Of a stretch of 64,000 nucleotides of DNA, positions 43,330 through 52,627 are shown piece by piece. The DNA is from Oscillospiraceae bacterium (GTDB lineage: Bacteria; Bacillota; Clostridia; Oscillospirales; Ruminococcaceae), in NCBI GenBank assembly GCA_028720105.1, contig JAQYLI010000004.1, positions 112,022-176,021 of the forward strand, in the 5' to 3' direction. The position numbers and the translations under genes were made by a program. Numbering within the stretch: the first letter of the stretch is position 1; each line of letters begins with the position of its first letter. The notes beneath the pieces are model-generated. The model saw only the letters and a program-made list of their open reading frames with translations. It was not told the DNA's origin and did no database searches.

Positions 43330-43359
43330 TTATCATATGTTCATCTGTTCATATGATAA
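43330..43359 (-). promoter_or_regulatory. Palindromic operator candidate of the metal operon
   Basis: TTATCATATG (43330-43339) and CATATGATAA (43350-43359) form a perfect 10-bp inverted repeat with a 10-bp spacer, directly upstream of the methyltransferase-arsR operon. Its size and AT-rich ends fit ArsR/SmtB operators. Confidence 0.65.
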
Positions 43360-43433
43360 CACATTTTGCGGCGGCAGTCAATGGTTATTCTCGATTTGCA
43401 TAATGATATGTATAATTATATATATTTACATAT

Positions 43434-43489
43434 AAAAACGGCAGATATGCTGCTCCTGCAAAGTGTGCACAGGGCGGTCATATCTGCCG
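43434..43489 (-). terminator. Terminator of the GH3 gene
   Basis: Perfect 11-bp stem CGGCAGATATG/CATATCTGCCG (43439-43449 with 43479-43489), a long loop, and TTTTTATATG on the minus strand. Confidence 0.8.
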
Positions 43490-43496
43490 AATGTTA

Positions 43497-44753
43497 TCAT
43501 TTGATTATTTTATACTGAAGCTTCATTATGATTATCCGCTTCACGTGGGCGTTAAGAATATCGTCCGTAATAACGCCGCTGTTATATGCTTCAAGCAAGT
43601 CGGTATAGGCTGTTTCGGGGTCGGAAACGCAGAGCATATCGTTATCCGCAAGTATCGCCTGTACATAGAGCGACTGTTCGGAGGAGTAATTCTGCAAAGC
43701 GTCCATTCCCAGATCGTCGGTTATTATCACCCCGTCAAACTCCAGCTTTTCACGAAGTGCCCGGTGGATAACGGGGGAGAGGGAGGCGGGGACGTCAGGC
43801 TCTATCATATCGTATATGGTATGCCCTACCATTACCGCAGGAGTCTTGTTTGTATCGGCGTTTATGCCTGCTTCAAAGGGGACAAAATCACGGTTGTAGA
43901 ACTCGTAAAGCTCCCTGCTGTCGTGGGCGGCACCCTTGTGGGTGTCTGTGTTTTCACCGTAGCCGGGGAAATGCTTGATGCAGGAGGCAAGGTTATTTTC
44001 GGCGGCGGTCTTTACGATAGCGGCAACGCCCTCGGCTGTGCCCTCTGCGCCCTGTCCCATTGTACGGGGATAAATGTAGCTTGACTGGTCGGCGGAGATG
44101 TCCGCAACGGGTGCAAGGTTAAGGTTTATGCCCATTGATGTGAGGAGCTTCGCCTTTTCTTCGGTGTCAAGCTCAAGAAGCTCCTTTCCTCCTCGGCTGA
44201 AAAGCAGCTGGGGAGAGGAAAATGGCTCGTCACGATACTGTGTGTAAGCGCTAACCCTCACGACCGTTCCGCCCTCCTCGTCAACGGCGAAAAAGGGGGA
44301 TATCTTCGCCGCTTCGGCAATTTCTGCGGTAAGGGCGGTTATGCCCTCGGGGTCGCTTTTCTTGAAATCGTCACCGTAAAGGGTGTAGCCGCCGTACTGA
44401 TATTTTTCCATAGCTTCCGCTGGGGAGGAGGATATTCTTGCAAGGATAAGCTGTCCTATTTTTTCCTCCGCAGTCATTTGTGAGATGATCTCGTCAGCCT
44501 TTTTGCTAAGCTCCTCACGGCGCTTCTTTTCTGCCTTTGCGGCTTTTTCCTCTTCGCTCTCATACTCGGTCTCGGTTTTTGCGGCTTCCTCGTTCAGGGC
44601 TTCGATATCGCCGATGGTGCCGTTGACGGCAGGGGCATTTTTGCCGATGTTTGCGTCATTTTCTATTATCTCTCCCAGGGATTCTGCAAATGAGCTGCAC
44701 CCCGAGAATATGAGCATTGCCGCTGCGGCGGAAATTATTTTTCTAATCTTCAA
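43497..44753 (-). CDS. GH3 beta-N-acetylhexosaminidase lipoprotein (NagZ-like)
   Basis: 418 aa. Lipobox-like signal (LIFSGCSS, Cys at about 19) followed by a coiled, Glu/Lys-rich linker (residues 45-95). GH3 catalytic domain with KHFPGYGENTDTHKG and ITDDLGMDAL, the NagZ signature; the Asp of DDLGMD is the nucleophile. It should remove N-acetylglucosamine from muropeptides or glycans at the cell surface. TTG start 44751-44753 with AAGGA upstream; own consensus promoter and terminator. Confidence 0.9.
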   Translation of the reverse strand: MKIRKIISAAAAMLIFSGCSSFAESLGEIIENDANIGKNAPAVNGTIGDIEALNEEAAKTETEYESEEEKAAKAEKKRREELSKKADEIISQMTAEEKIGQLILARISSSPAEAMEKYQYGGYTLYGDDFKKSDPEGITALTAEIAEAAKISPFFAVDEEGGTVVRVSAYTQYRDEPFSSPQLLFSRGGKELLELDTEEKAKLLTSMGINLNLAPVADISADQSSYIYPRTMGQGAEGTAEGVAAIVKTAAENNLASCIKHFPGYGENTDTHKGAAHDSRELYEFYNRDFVPFEAGINADTNKTPAVMVGHTIYDMIEPDVPASLSPVIHRALREKLEFDGVIITDDLGMDALQNYSSEQSLYVQAILADNDMLCVSDPETAYTDLLEAYNSGVITDDILNAHVKRIIIMKLQYKIIK

Positions 44754-44791
44754 AATAATCAGATCCTTATTATTGGTTAATCAATACTTTT

Positions 44792-44820
44792 ATTATAGTA
44801 TTTTTTGTCAGTTATGTCAA
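44792..44820 (-). promoter_or_regulatory. Consensus sigma-A promoter of the GH3 gene
   Basis: Minus strand TTGACA (44815-44820), 17 bp, TATAAT (44792-44797). Confidence 0.9.
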
Positions 44821-44855
44821 GTTGTGAAATATTTGAAAATTATGTTCTGAAACAC

Positions 44856-44884
44856 TTGACAAATAAGAATGTATGTGCTATAAT
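44856..44884 (+). promoter_or_regulatory. Orphan fully consensus sigma-A promoter
   Basis: TTGACA (44856-44861), 17 bp, TATAAT (44879-44884), TGc extension. No plus-strand gene follows; it would transcribe into the 3' end of clpX in antisense. Confidence 0.85.
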
Positions 44885-44890
44885 ATAAAT

Positions 44891-44953
44891 GATAAAAGTC
44901 ACCCGACAGCATATCCGCAGGCAGGTGACCTAACATCATTTATCCGATTTTTT
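44891..44953 (+). ncRNA. Candidate small RNA antisense to the clpX end
   Basis: Starting at the expected transcript start of the orphan promoter, the RNA can form an inner stem GTCACC/GGTGAC (44898-44903 with 44924-44929) inside an outer stem GATAAA/TTTATC (44891-44896 with 44939-44944), followed by CGATTTTTTC, a terminator-like tail. It overlaps the last codons of clpX. A 14-codon frame (ATG 44889, MIKVTRQHIRRQVT) also lies here but has no ribosome binding site. Confidence 0.5.
44893..44930 (-). terminator. Terminator of clpX
   Basis: Stem GGTCACC-type (44898-44903 with 44924-44929), then ACTTTTATC on the minus strand; the same stem is used by the candidate small RNA. Confidence 0.65.
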
Positions 44954-46222
44954 CTTTTCCTTAGTTTTAACGACCTTGGGAGCTGCTTTTTCCGTCAAGC
45001 AGCTTTCTGTGACTATGACCTTGGAAATTCCCTCCTCGGAGGGGGCGCTAAACATTGTATCCTGCAGTATGCCCTCAACAATTGCACGAAGTCCTCTTGC
45101 GCCTGTTTTCTGCTTTATAGCTTCGGCAGCAATGGCGGTGAGTGCCTTTTCCTCGAACTCAAGCTCGATGCCGTCCAGCTCGAAGAGGTGCTTGTACTGC
45201 TTTACAAGTGCGTTCCTGGGTTCGGTGAGAATCTGTACGAGAGCCGCCTCGTCCAGTTCGTCAAGAACGGTGATAACGGGAAGTCTTCCCACCAGTTCGG
45301 GAACCATACCGAATTTTACAAGGTCCTGGGGTGTTACGTCCTTGAAAATGTTCTTCTCCTTTTCGGCTCTGCTCTTGATATCAGCACCGAAGCCGAGAGT
45401 GGTGGAGTCCTTGCGTTTTTTGATGGTCTGCTCAAGACCGTCAAATGCACCGCCACAGATGAAGAGGATATTTTTTGTGTTGACCTGTATACATTCCTGA
45501 TTGGGGTGCTTTCTTCCGCCATTGGGGGGGACGTTGGAAACGGTGCCTTCAACTATCTTCAGAAGCGCCTGCTGAACGCCCTCGCCGCTTACATCACGTG
45601 TAATGGAGGTGTTTTCGGACTTTCTTGCTATCTTGTCTATCTCGTCAATGTATATAATGCCACGCTCTGCGGCTTCAACATCGTAATCCGCAGCCTGGAG
45701 AAGTCTTACAAGTACATTTTCAACATCGTCGCCCACGTAGCCTGCTTCGGTGAGAGTGGTGGCGTCGGCAATGGCGAAGGGAACGTCAAGTATCTTTGCA
45801 AGAGTGGAGGCGATAAGCGTTTTTCCCACGCCTGTGGGTCCAAGCAGGATAACGTTTGACTTTTGAAGCTCCACGTCGTTCTTTTCTTCCTTGCCCGAAG
45901 CAATTCTCTTGTAGTGGTTGTAGACCGCTACGGAAAGAGCTATCTTTGCCATATCCTGACCTATCACATATTCGTCAAGGACTTTTTTTATCTCTGCGGG
46001 CTTTTTGATTTTGAACTCGTGGGGAGCATTCATCTTTTCAAGGCGCTCAAAATGCTCGGGGTCGGGGATATATCCCAGCTGTTCGTTGTTCATAAGCATT
46101 TCGTAGCAGTAAACAACGCAGCTGTCGCAGATATTCGCTCCTCCTGCGGAAAAAATATTCTGAGCTGCTGTCTCGGGTCTGCCGCAGAAGCTGCAGCGCT
46201 TTGGTCCTCTTTCCGACGGCAT
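44936..46222 (-). CDS. clpX: ATP-dependent Clp protease ATPase subunit ClpX
   Basis: 428 aa. N-terminal zinc-binding domain with CSFCG (10-14) and CDSC (about 32-35), AAA+ domain with [17 protein letters not shown] and the GYVGDDVEN pore segment, and the C-terminal sensor region [10 protein letters not shown]. It unfolds substrates and feeds them to ClpP. Gene order tig-clpP-clpX is the common one. A perfect stem TTTGCTCTGC/GCAGAGCAAA (46265-46304) lies between clpP and clpX. Confidence 0.97.
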   Translation of the reverse strand: MPSERGPKRCSFCGRPETAAQNIFSAGGANICDSCVVYCYEMLMNNEQLGYIPDPEHFERLEKMNAPHEFKIKKPAEIKKVLDEYVIGQDMAKIALSVAVYNHYKRIASGKEEKNDVELQKSNVILLGPTGVGKTLIASTLAKILDVPFAIADATTLTEAGYVGDDVENVLVRLLQAADYDVEAAERGIIYIDEIDKIARKSENTSITRDVSGEGVQQALLKIVEGTVSNVPPNGGRKHPNQECIQVNTKNILFICGGAFDGLEQTIKKRKDSTTLGFGADIKSRAEKEKNIFKDVTPQDLVKFGMVPELVGRLPVITVLDELDEAALVQILTEPRNALVKQYKHLFELDGIELEFEEKALTAIAAEAIKQKTGARGLRAIVEGILQDTMFSAPSEEGISKVIVTESCLTEKAAPKVVKTKEKKKSDK

Positions 46223-46313
46223 TTGTTACCATTCCTTTCCTTGGGGAAAATCTATGTTTCTATAATATAATTTTGCTCTGCCGCCGAAACGACAGCAGAG
46301 CAAATAACAGTTT

Positions 46314-46904
46314 TTATCTGTGCTCTATGACCTTGTCGATGAGACCGTATTCCATTGCCTCTTCGGCTGTAAGGTAATTGTCTCTCTCGGTATCGCGCTC
46401 GATAACGTCAAGGGGCTTGCCTGTGTTCTTGGCAAGTATCTCATTGAGCTTCTTGCGGGTGTATACCATATGGTCTGAGTGAATCTTGATATCAGTGCAC
46501 TGACCGGAAATTCCGCCTCCGGAAATAAGGGGCTGGTGGATAAGAATTTCCGAATTGGGCAGAGCAAATCTCTTGCCCTTTGTGCCTGCGGAAAGGAGAA
46601 ATGCTCCCATTGAAGCCGCCATACCCATACAGATAGTGGAAACGTCGCACTTGATATACTGCATAGTATCGTAAATTGCCATTCCTGCGGTTATAACGCC
46701 GCCGGGGCTGTTGATGTAGAAGGAAATATCCTTTTCGGGGTCCTGTCCCTCAAGAAACAGCATCTGGGCAATAACAAGGCTTGCGGTGGTATTATTCACT
46801 TCCTCGGACAGAATGATTATTCTGTCGGTAAGGAGTCTGGAATAAATGTCCATACTGCGCTCGCCGCGTCCTGTCTGTTCAACAACATATGGCACTAAGC
46901 TCAT
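46314..46904 (-). CDS. clpP: ATP-dependent Clp protease proteolytic subunit
   Basis: 196 aa from ATG 46902-46904 (GGAGG 8 nt upstream). Catalytic Ser in [11 protein letters not shown], His in ILIHQP and Asp in the following ERDTERDNY region. Forms the tetradecameric protease chamber used by ClpX. Located between tig (33 nt upstream) and clpX. Confidence 0.97.
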   Translation of the reverse strand: MSLVPYVVEQTGRGERSMDIYSRLLTDRIIILSEEVNNTTASLVIAQMLFLEGQDPEKDISFYINSPGGVITAGMAIYDTMQYIKCDVSTICMGMAASMGAFLLSAGTKGKRFALPNSEILIHQPLISGGGISGQCTDIKIHSDHMVYTRKKLNEILAKNTGKPLDVIERDTERDNYLTAEEAMEYGLIDKVIEHR

Positions 46905-46937
46905 CAGAAACACCTCCGAAATGTATTAAGCGGTAAA

Positions 46938-48218
46938 TTACTTGATAACTGCGCTGTCCTTTACAAGCTTGGAAGCTTCGGTAACAAGCATATCTGTCTT
47001 GAGAGTTGCGGGGCTTACCACGCTCATAAGCTGGTTGAGGGGAAGCTTGTAGTTCTCGGACATCTTCTTGAGTTCTTCCATAACCTGCTCGTCTGTTACC
47101 TCGATATTCTCAAGCTTTGCGATCTGCTCAAGAGCGAGTCTCAGCTTAACGGTCTTTTCAGCCTGATCCTTGAATGTATCTCTGAAAGCAGCTTCGTCCA
47201 TACCTGTGAAGGAGAGGTACATAGGAAGGTCAAGACCCTGCTGGGAAAGTCTCATCTCGAAATCCCTTACCATATCGTCGATCTTGTGCTCAAACATAAC
47301 CTGGGGAATCTCAGCGTTCATCTTTGCGATAACTGCATCGTAAACAGCGTTCTCTGCAGCAGCATCGGCGTTCTTTGAAGCGTTTTCCTCAAGCTTCTTC
47401 TTGAGGTCAGCCTTCAGCTCGTCAAGAGTATCGAACTCAGATGTATCCTTTGCAAAATCATCATCAAGCTCGGGAAGCTCGGTTGCCTTGATCTCGTGAA
47501 GCTTGATCTTGAATTCAGCGGGCTTGCCTGCAAGCTCTTCCATCTGGTAATTCTCGGGGAAAGTTACGTTGATGGTGAAGTCCTCACCTGTGGACTTGCC
47601 AACGATCTGCTCCTCGAAGCCGGGAATGAACTGACCGGAACCGATCTTGAGGCTGAAACCGTCTTCCTTGCCGCCATCGAATGCCTTACCGTCCATAAAG
47701 CCCTCGAAGTCGATAACAACGGTATCGCCGTTCTCAACTGCTCTGTCCTCGATAGTGATAAGTCTGCCGTTTCTTTCCTGCATAGACTTGAGCTGGTTGT
47801 CAATGTCCTCGTCTGTAATAGTCTTGACAGATTTTTCAACTTCTATTCCCTTATAATCCGAGATCTGAACTTCGGGCTTAGCAATGCACTTTACCTTGAA
47901 GGAAACGCCTGTGTCCTTGGAAAGAGCGGTAACGTCGATCTCGGGGCGGTCAACTACCTCAATGCCTGCCTCGTCGATAGCCTTGCCTACAACAAAGGGA
48001 ACCATTGCGTTTACAGCATCATCATAGAAGCAGCTCTCGCCGTAAAGCTTCTCGATCATCTTACGGGGAGCCTTGCCCTTTCTGAAACCGGGAACACTGA
48101 TCTTATTCTTTGCCTTCTGGTAAGCAGTTTGTACAGCGGACTCAAACTCCTCAGCGGAAGCCTCCACTTCAAGCTCATAAATGTTTGTTTCGATTTTATT
48201 TGTAGATTTTAAGCTCAT
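46938..48218 (-). CDS. tig: Trigger factor
   Basis: 426 aa, the usual length. N-terminal ribosome-binding domain with GFRKGKAPRKMIEKLYG (the GFRxGKxP signature, 44-60), central FKBP-type isomerase domain (NGDTVVIDFEGFMDGKAFDGG) and a long helical C-terminal chaperone domain. It binds nascent chains at the ribosome exit. GGAGG upstream of ATG. An extended -10 (TGgTATAAT, 48257-48265) with poor -35 is the likely promoter. Confidence 0.97.
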   Translation of the reverse strand: MSLKSTNKIETNIYELEVEASAEEFESAVQTAYQKAKNKISVPGFRKGKAPRKMIEKLYGESCFYDDAVNAMVPFVVGKAIDEAGIEVVDRPEIDVTALSKDTGVSFKVKCIAKPEVQISDYKGIEVEKSVKTITDEDIDNQLKSMQERNGRLITIEDRAVENGDTVVIDFEGFMDGKAFDGGKEDGFSLKIGSGQFIPGFEEQIVGKSTGEDFTINVTFPENYQMEELAGKPAEFKIKLHEIKATELPELDDDFAKDTSEFDTLDELKADLKKKLEENASKNADAAAENAVYDAVIAKMNAEIPQVMFEHKIDDMVRDFEMRLSQQGLDLPMYLSFTGMDEAAFRDTFKDQAEKTVKLRLALEQIAKLENIEVTDEQVMEELKKMSENYKLPLNQLMSVVSPATLKTDMLVTEASKLVKDSAVIK

Positions 48219-48318
48219 TTACAACATCCTCCATTTTAATACAAGCATATAAAAAGATTATACCATAGTTTTTTTAATAAAGCTATAGCAATTTTGATAT
48301 TTCTGCATTTTGCACAAA

Positions 48319-49005
48319 TTACATTATTTTAACAGGGCAAAATTGCACATAATCTGCGGAAACAAGCCGAAATTCAATACCGTCTCTCTCTCCGTTTACC
48401 GCATATTGGTGACCTTTTCCGTGAACGTGACCGTAATAGCACTTTTTGATATTATGCTTATACATCACATCAAGCAGGTCGGGATTGTACTCGTTTCCGT
48501 AAAGGGGTGGATAGTGCAGGAAGACTATAGGCTCAAGTCCTGCCTGCTCTGCGGAAACGATTGACGTTTCCAGACGGTTTGCCTCCCTTGCCAGCACCTT
48601 GGCGTCGGCAGGCTCGCTGTCATCGTTTATCCAGCCTCGGGTGCCGCATATCCCGAAGCTTTCGTAGGCATAGCAGTTGTTGTGCAGGATATGTATGCTG
48701 CCAAAGCCATTTTCATCAAGAAATCTGTTCATTTTGGCGGCGGTGTTCCACCAGTAATCGTGATTGCCCTTGAGAATTATCTTTCGTCCGGGAAGCTCAT
48801 TGATAAAGCGGAAATCCGGCTCTGCCTGAGCAAGGGACATTGCCCAGGAGATGTCCCCGGGAATGACAATTGTGTCCTCCGAGGAAACCTCTCGTGTCCA
48901 GTTTTCCTTTATCCGCTCCATATAATTGTCCCAGCCGCCGAAAATATCCATCGGCTTGTTTACCGCCAGGGACAGGTGCAGATCTCCCATTACAAAAAGC
49001 GCCAT
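48319..49005 (-). CDS. Calcineurin-like metallophosphoesterase
   Basis: 228 aa. Dimetal ligands in order: GDLHL (7-11), PGDISW (about 48-53), KGNHDYWW (about 79-86), LHYPP and GHVHGKGH (about 195-202). It hydrolyses a phosphoester; the substrate is not known. AAAGGAAA site; transcribed with, but after, thrC (64 nt gap). Confidence 0.9.
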   Translation of the reverse strand: MALFVMGDLHLSLAVNKPMDIFGGWDNYMERIKENWTREVSSEDTIVIPGDISWAMSLAQAEPDFRFINELPGRKIILKGNHDYWWNTAAKMNRFLDENGFGSIHILHNNCYAYESFGICGTRGWINDDSEPADAKVLAREANRLETSIVSAEQAGLEPIVFLHYPPLYGNEYNPDLLDVMYKHNIKKCYYGHVHGKGHQYAVNGERDGIEFRLVSADYVQFCPVKIM

Positions 49006-49068
49006 TTTATTTCCTTTCCAAAACAGCGTTGCTGCGGCAGTCCCGAGGGTCGGGACTATATAAATTTA

Positions 49069-50562
49069 TTACAGAGAAAGGGATTTAAGAACAAAATCCT
49101 TCATTTCGTCTCTGCCGATCACGCCTGTGAAGCGAATTTCCTTGTCCTTAAGCTCTGCAAGGGACTTGGGAACATCGTAGCCCGAAACCTGGTGGAGCTT
49201 CTCCACCTTGTCGAACTCGTCCATATCGCCCACACTTCCCTCAATAGCCTCGAGAACAGCAGTGCTGAACTTGTAGGGGCTTGCGGTAGAAGCGATAACG
49301 GTCTTGGTATTGTCCCCGGTAGCCTTCTTGTAATCCTCGTAAACCTTAACGGCAACAGCGGTGTGAGTGTCGAGAGTGTAGGAATACTTGTCGTAAATTT
49401 CCTTTATGCAAGCCTTGGTCTGAACATCATCGCAGCAGCCTGCGGCAAAATCAGCCTTGAGCTTTGCCTTAACATCATCTGTTACCTCGTATCTGCCCTC
49501 GCTTGCCAGCTTTCCGAACCAATCTCTTATCTGAGCGTCATTCTCGCCGCACATAATGTAGAGCAGTCTCTCAAGATTTGAGGAAATGAGAATGTCCATA
49601 GAGGGGGAAACGGTGGTGATGAATTTTCTGTTTCTGTCATAAATGCCTGTGTTGATGAAATCGGTGAGAACATTATTGGCATTTGAAGCGCAGATAAGCT
49701 TATTAACGGGCATACCCATATTCTTTGCGTAGTAAGCTGCAAGGATATTTCCGAAATTTCCCGTGGGAACAACAACGTTAATCTTGTCACCCGCATTTAT
49801 CTCGCCGTCCTTAACAAGCTCGGCATATGTGGATATGTAGTAGATGATCTGAGGTGCAAGTCTGCCCCAGTTGATGGAGTTTGCTGAGGAGAACATCATT
49901 CCGCCGTTGGAAAGCTTCTGCTTGATCTCCTCGTTTGTAAATACAGCCTTAACGCCGTTCTGGCAGTCGTCAAAGTTGCCGTTTAATGCGCATACGGTAA
50001 CGTTTTTGCCCTCCTGAGTTGCCATCTGACGCTTCTGCATAGCGGAAACGCCGTCCTGGGGATAGAACACCATAATAGATGTGCCTTCAACGTCTGCAAA
50101 GCCCTCAAGAGCCGCCTTGCCCGTATCACCCGAGGTAGCAACGAGGATAACCACCTTCTTGTTGATACCCGTCTTTTTCAGAGAAGTTGTGAGCAGGTAG
50201 GGGAGTATCTGGAGCGCCATATCCTTGAAAGCGCAGGTAGGACCGTGCCACAGCTCAAGGACATAGGTGCCGTCGAAAAGGTGGGATATCTCAGCAATAT
50301 TTGCGGTAGCAAAGCTCTTGTCGTTGTATGCACTTTCGGTGCAGTATTTAAGCTCTGCGTCGGTGAAATCGGTAAGGAACTTCTTGAAGATGTAAGCCGC
50401 TCTCTCGGCATAGCTCATATCTCCGAGACTTACGATCTCGTCCATAGAAATGGAGGGTATCTCGGAGGGAACGAAAAGTCCTCCGTCTGCGGAAATGCCC
50501 TGAACGATAGCTTCTGCGGAGCTGATCTTTACTTCGCTGTTTCTGGTGCTTTTGTAAAACAT
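49069..50562 (-). CDS. thrC: Threonine synthase
   Basis: 497 aa from ATG 50560-50562 (AAAGGAAAG upstream). PLP lysine in GPTCAFKDMALQ (about 110-121) and PLP-phosphate loop GNFGNILAAYYA. It converts O-phosphohomoserine to threonine. The long N-terminal domain (YKSTRNSEVKISSAEAIVQGISADGG) fits the E. coli-type class of about 430-500 aa. No other threonine-pathway gene is adjacent and no leader peptide or T-box is seen upstream. Confidence 0.95.
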   Translation of the reverse strand: MFYKSTRNSEVKISSAEAIVQGISADGGLFVPSEIPSISMDEIVSLGDMSYAERAAYIFKKFLTDFTDAELKYCTESAYNDKSFATANIAEISHLFDGTYVLELWHGPTCAFKDMALQILPYLLTTSLKKTGINKKVVILVATSGDTGKAALEGFADVEGTSIMVFYPQDGVSAMQKRQMATQEGKNVTVCALNGNFDDCQNGVKAVFTNEEIKQKLSNGGMMFSSANSINWGRLAPQIIYYISTYAELVKDGEINAGDKINVVVPTGNFGNILAAYYAKNMGMPVNKLICASNANNVLTDFINTGIYDRNRKFITTVSPSMDILISSNLERLLYIMCGENDAQIRDWFGKLASEGRYEVTDDVKAKLKADFAAGCCDDVQTKACIKEIYDKYSYTLDTHTAVAVKVYEDYKKATGDNTKTVIASTASPYKFSTAVLEAIEGSVGDMDEFDKVEKLHQVSGYDVPKSLAELKDKEIRFTGVIGRDEMKDFVLKSLSL

Positions 50563-50617
50563 ATCAAAAATCTTTCCTTTCTGAAATTTATATCTAAAAG
50601 CGGTATGACCGCTGTAT

Positions 50618-50998
50618 TTACAATGTGCTGTCCCCGCCGCCGTCATAGGCGTTATCGAGGTATGAAAACTTTACTATCTTCCCGTTTTTAACGGTGACCT
50701 CGGATATGTCAAATCTCGGCTGAAGCTCGTGGGGATATCTGAATGAATACTCCTTTGCCGCATTTATGATAAGGCTGCGCTTTCGCTGCCCCACTGCCTG
50801 CACTCCGCTTTCAAGAGCGGAAATGTCGCGGGTCTTGACCTCCACAAAGGCGATGATACCGTCCTTTGCTGCGATGATATCTATCTCGCCGCCCTTAATG
50901 CGAAAATTTCTGCGGATAATTTCATATCCCGATTTTTTCAGATAATAAGCCGTAATCTCCTCGCCCAGCTTACCTGTTTCACTCCTGCTTTGCCGCAT
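50618..50998 (-). CDS. yraN: YraN/UPF0102 family protein
   Basis: 126 aa. Restriction-endonuclease-like core with GEIDIIA and EVKTR (the D-ExK pattern), preceded by GKLGEEIAxxYL-type start. Commonly encoded beside rnhB, as here (20-nt overlap). Role in DNA processing suspected from fold, not proven. The ribosome binding site is weak; translation is probably coupled to rnhB. Confidence 0.9.
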   Translation of the reverse strand: MRQSRSETGKLGEEITAYYLKKSGYEIIRRNFRIKGGEIDIIAAKDGIIAFVEVKTRDISALESGVQAVGQRKRSLIINAAKEYSFRYPHELQPRFDISEVTVKNGKIVKFSYLDNAYDGGGDSTL

Positions 50999-51608
50999 AA
51001 TATTTTTTCAGAAACGACATTCTGTGGATAGGGGAGGGACCGTATTTGTCAAGCATTTCGTAATGAAGCTTTGTGCCGTAGCCCTTGTGCCGTTCAAACT
51101 GCCAATCGGGATACTTTTCCGCCGCCTTCTTCATATACCTGTCCCTGCTCACCTTTGCGAGAATTGAAGCTGCGGCAATGCTTGCGGAAGTGCCGTCACC
51201 CTTTACAACGGTCTCACCCTCAATAGAGATAGGCGGGAATTTGTTTCCGTCCACAAGTGCATACTCGGGAGCGATATCAAGCCCCTCCACAGCTCTTTTC
51301 ATTGCAAGAAGCGCCGCCTGCAGTATGTTCAGATGCTCAATTTCCTCAACGGAGGCAGTGGCGATACAGAATGACTTTGCATTTGAAACTATCTCGTCAA
51401 AAAGCTCTTCGCGCTTTTTTTCGGTAAGCTTTTTGCTGTCGTTTAGTCCCTCAATAACAACTCCGTCCTCAAGTATAACGGCGGCTGCATAAACATCTCC
51501 CGCAAGAGGGCCTCTGCCCGCCTCGTCAATGCCGCAGAAAACGGGGTGAAAGAGTCTGACGGTCTTATCGTATTCAAAAAGAGGAGAAAGATCTGTCAAC
51601 GTATTCAA
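50979..51608 (-). CDS. rnhB: Ribonuclease HII
   Basis: 209 aa. GIDEAGRGPLAGDVYAAAV (26-44) holds the first catalytic acidic residues; DSKKLTEKKRE and VDGNKFPP follow, with KVSRDRYM. It removes ribonucleotides from DNA-RNA hybrids. TTG start 51606-51608 with AAGGAGG 7 nt upstream. Lies between rbgA (12 nt) and yraN. Confidence 0.95.
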   Translation of the reverse strand: MNTLTDLSPLFEYDKTVRLFHPVFCGIDEAGRGPLAGDVYAAAVILEDGVVIEGLNDSKKLTEKKREELFDEIVSNAKSFCIATASVEEIEHLNILQAALLAMKRAVEGLDIAPEYALVDGNKFPPISIEGETVVKGDGTSASIAAASILAKVSRDRYMKKAAEKYPDWQFERHKGYGTKLHYEMLDKYGPSPIHRMSFLKKYYAAKQE

Positions 51609-51620
51609 GACAATTCCTCC

Positions 51621-52535
51621 TTATTCCGAAAATTCCTCAGGCGTCTCAAGAGTTATCCTGCCAAGCTTTCCGCTCCGAAACTCGTCAAGAACGGTAATGG
51701 CGGCTCTTTCGGTGTTTATCTCTCCCCCCGAAATGAGCATACCCCTTGCCTTTCCAACTCTCATAAGAAGCTCGTACCCCGAAAGACAGCCCATAGCTTC
51801 GCCGCTTTCGGTCATTTCGTCCTCCTCGGGAGTTTCAAGTTTTATCTTATACCGCTCGGCAAGACCCTTTGGATATATTTCTCTCAGCCGAAGCAGCAAC
51901 CGGCAGGCAAGAAGCTCCGTGTCCACCACATCGTCTTTGACAGCCCCCGTAAACGCAAGCTTTTCACCTACTGACATATCCTCAAACTTCGGCCACAGCA
52001 CACCGGGCATATCCAAAAGCTCAATGTCGTTATCCACCATTACCCACTGCTTTTCTCGGGTAACTCCCGGGCGGTCCTCCACCTTAGCCTTTTTCTGCCC
52101 TGCCATACGGTTAATGAAGGAGGACTTGCCAACATTGGGGATACCAACGACCATAAGGTGCAGCACCCGACCGCTCATACCCTTTGCGGCGTACTTTTCA
52201 ATAAGTGGAGCAAGAGTTTCCCTTACCGCAGGGACAAATCTGTTAAGTCCTCTGCCCGTTCTGCAGTCCGCAGGAACGGCGCAAACGTCCTCTTTTCGGA
52301 AATACTCCACCCAGCTCTGAGTTATCCTCTCGTCAGCAGCGTCACATTTGTTCAGTATCACGATACGGGGCTTGCCCTCCACAAGAGTGTTTATCTCGGG
52401 ATTTCTGCTTGACATAGGCACCCTTGCGTCAATGACCTCCACAACTGCGTCCACAAGCGGCAGACACTTTTCCATCATTCTGCGGGTCTTGGTCATATGC
52501 CCGGGGAACCACTGTATTGACGGTATTTCGTTCAT
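51621..52535 (-). CDS. rbgA: Ribosome biogenesis GTPase RbgA (YlqF)
   Basis: 304 aa, a circularly permuted GTPase: the G4 motif LNKCDAAD comes before G1 GIPNVGKSS and G3 DMPGVLWP. N-terminal IQWFPGHMTKTRR is typical. It acts in late 50S subunit assembly. AAGGAG site; followed closely by rnhB, a common pairing in Firmicutes with lepB and rplS upstream, as here. Confidence 0.96.
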   Translation of the reverse strand: MNEIPSIQWFPGHMTKTRRMMEKCLPLVDAVVEVIDARVPMSSRNPEINTLVEGKPRIVILNKCDAADERITQSWVEYFRKEDVCAVPADCRTGRGLNRFVPAVRETLAPLIEKYAAKGMSGRVLHLMVVGIPNVGKSSFINRMAGQKKAKVEDRPGVTREKQWVMVDNDIELLDMPGVLWPKFEDMSVGEKLAFTGAVKDDVVDTELLACRLLLRLREIYPKGLAERYKIKLETPEEDEMTESGEAMGCLSGYELLMRVGKARGMLISGGEINTERAAITVLDEFRSGKLGRITLETPEEFSE

Positions 52536-52556
52536 CTGCCATACTCCTTAAAATTC

Positions 52557-52606
52557 AAAAGAGGAAAGCAGGCGAAAGGCGAATGTCTTTCCGTCTGTCT
52601 TTCCTC
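52557..52606 (-). terminator. Possible terminator of lepB
   Basis: Stem GAGGAAAG/CTTTCCTC (52561-52568 with 52599-52606), long loop, and TTTTG on the minus strand. Modest. Confidence 0.45.
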
Positions 52607-52627
52607 CGTAAAATTTATGTTTTCCCT

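Noticed and set aside
44873..45859. 328-codon plus-strand frame opposite clpX, starting at the orphan promoter
   Set aside because: Tempting because of the promoter at 44856, but it is antisense to conserved clpX codons, lacks a ribosome binding site and has no recognisable domain; a short RNA is the better reading.
47496..48212. 238-codon plus-strand frame opposite tig
   Set aside because: Antisense to conserved trigger factor; no initiation signals.
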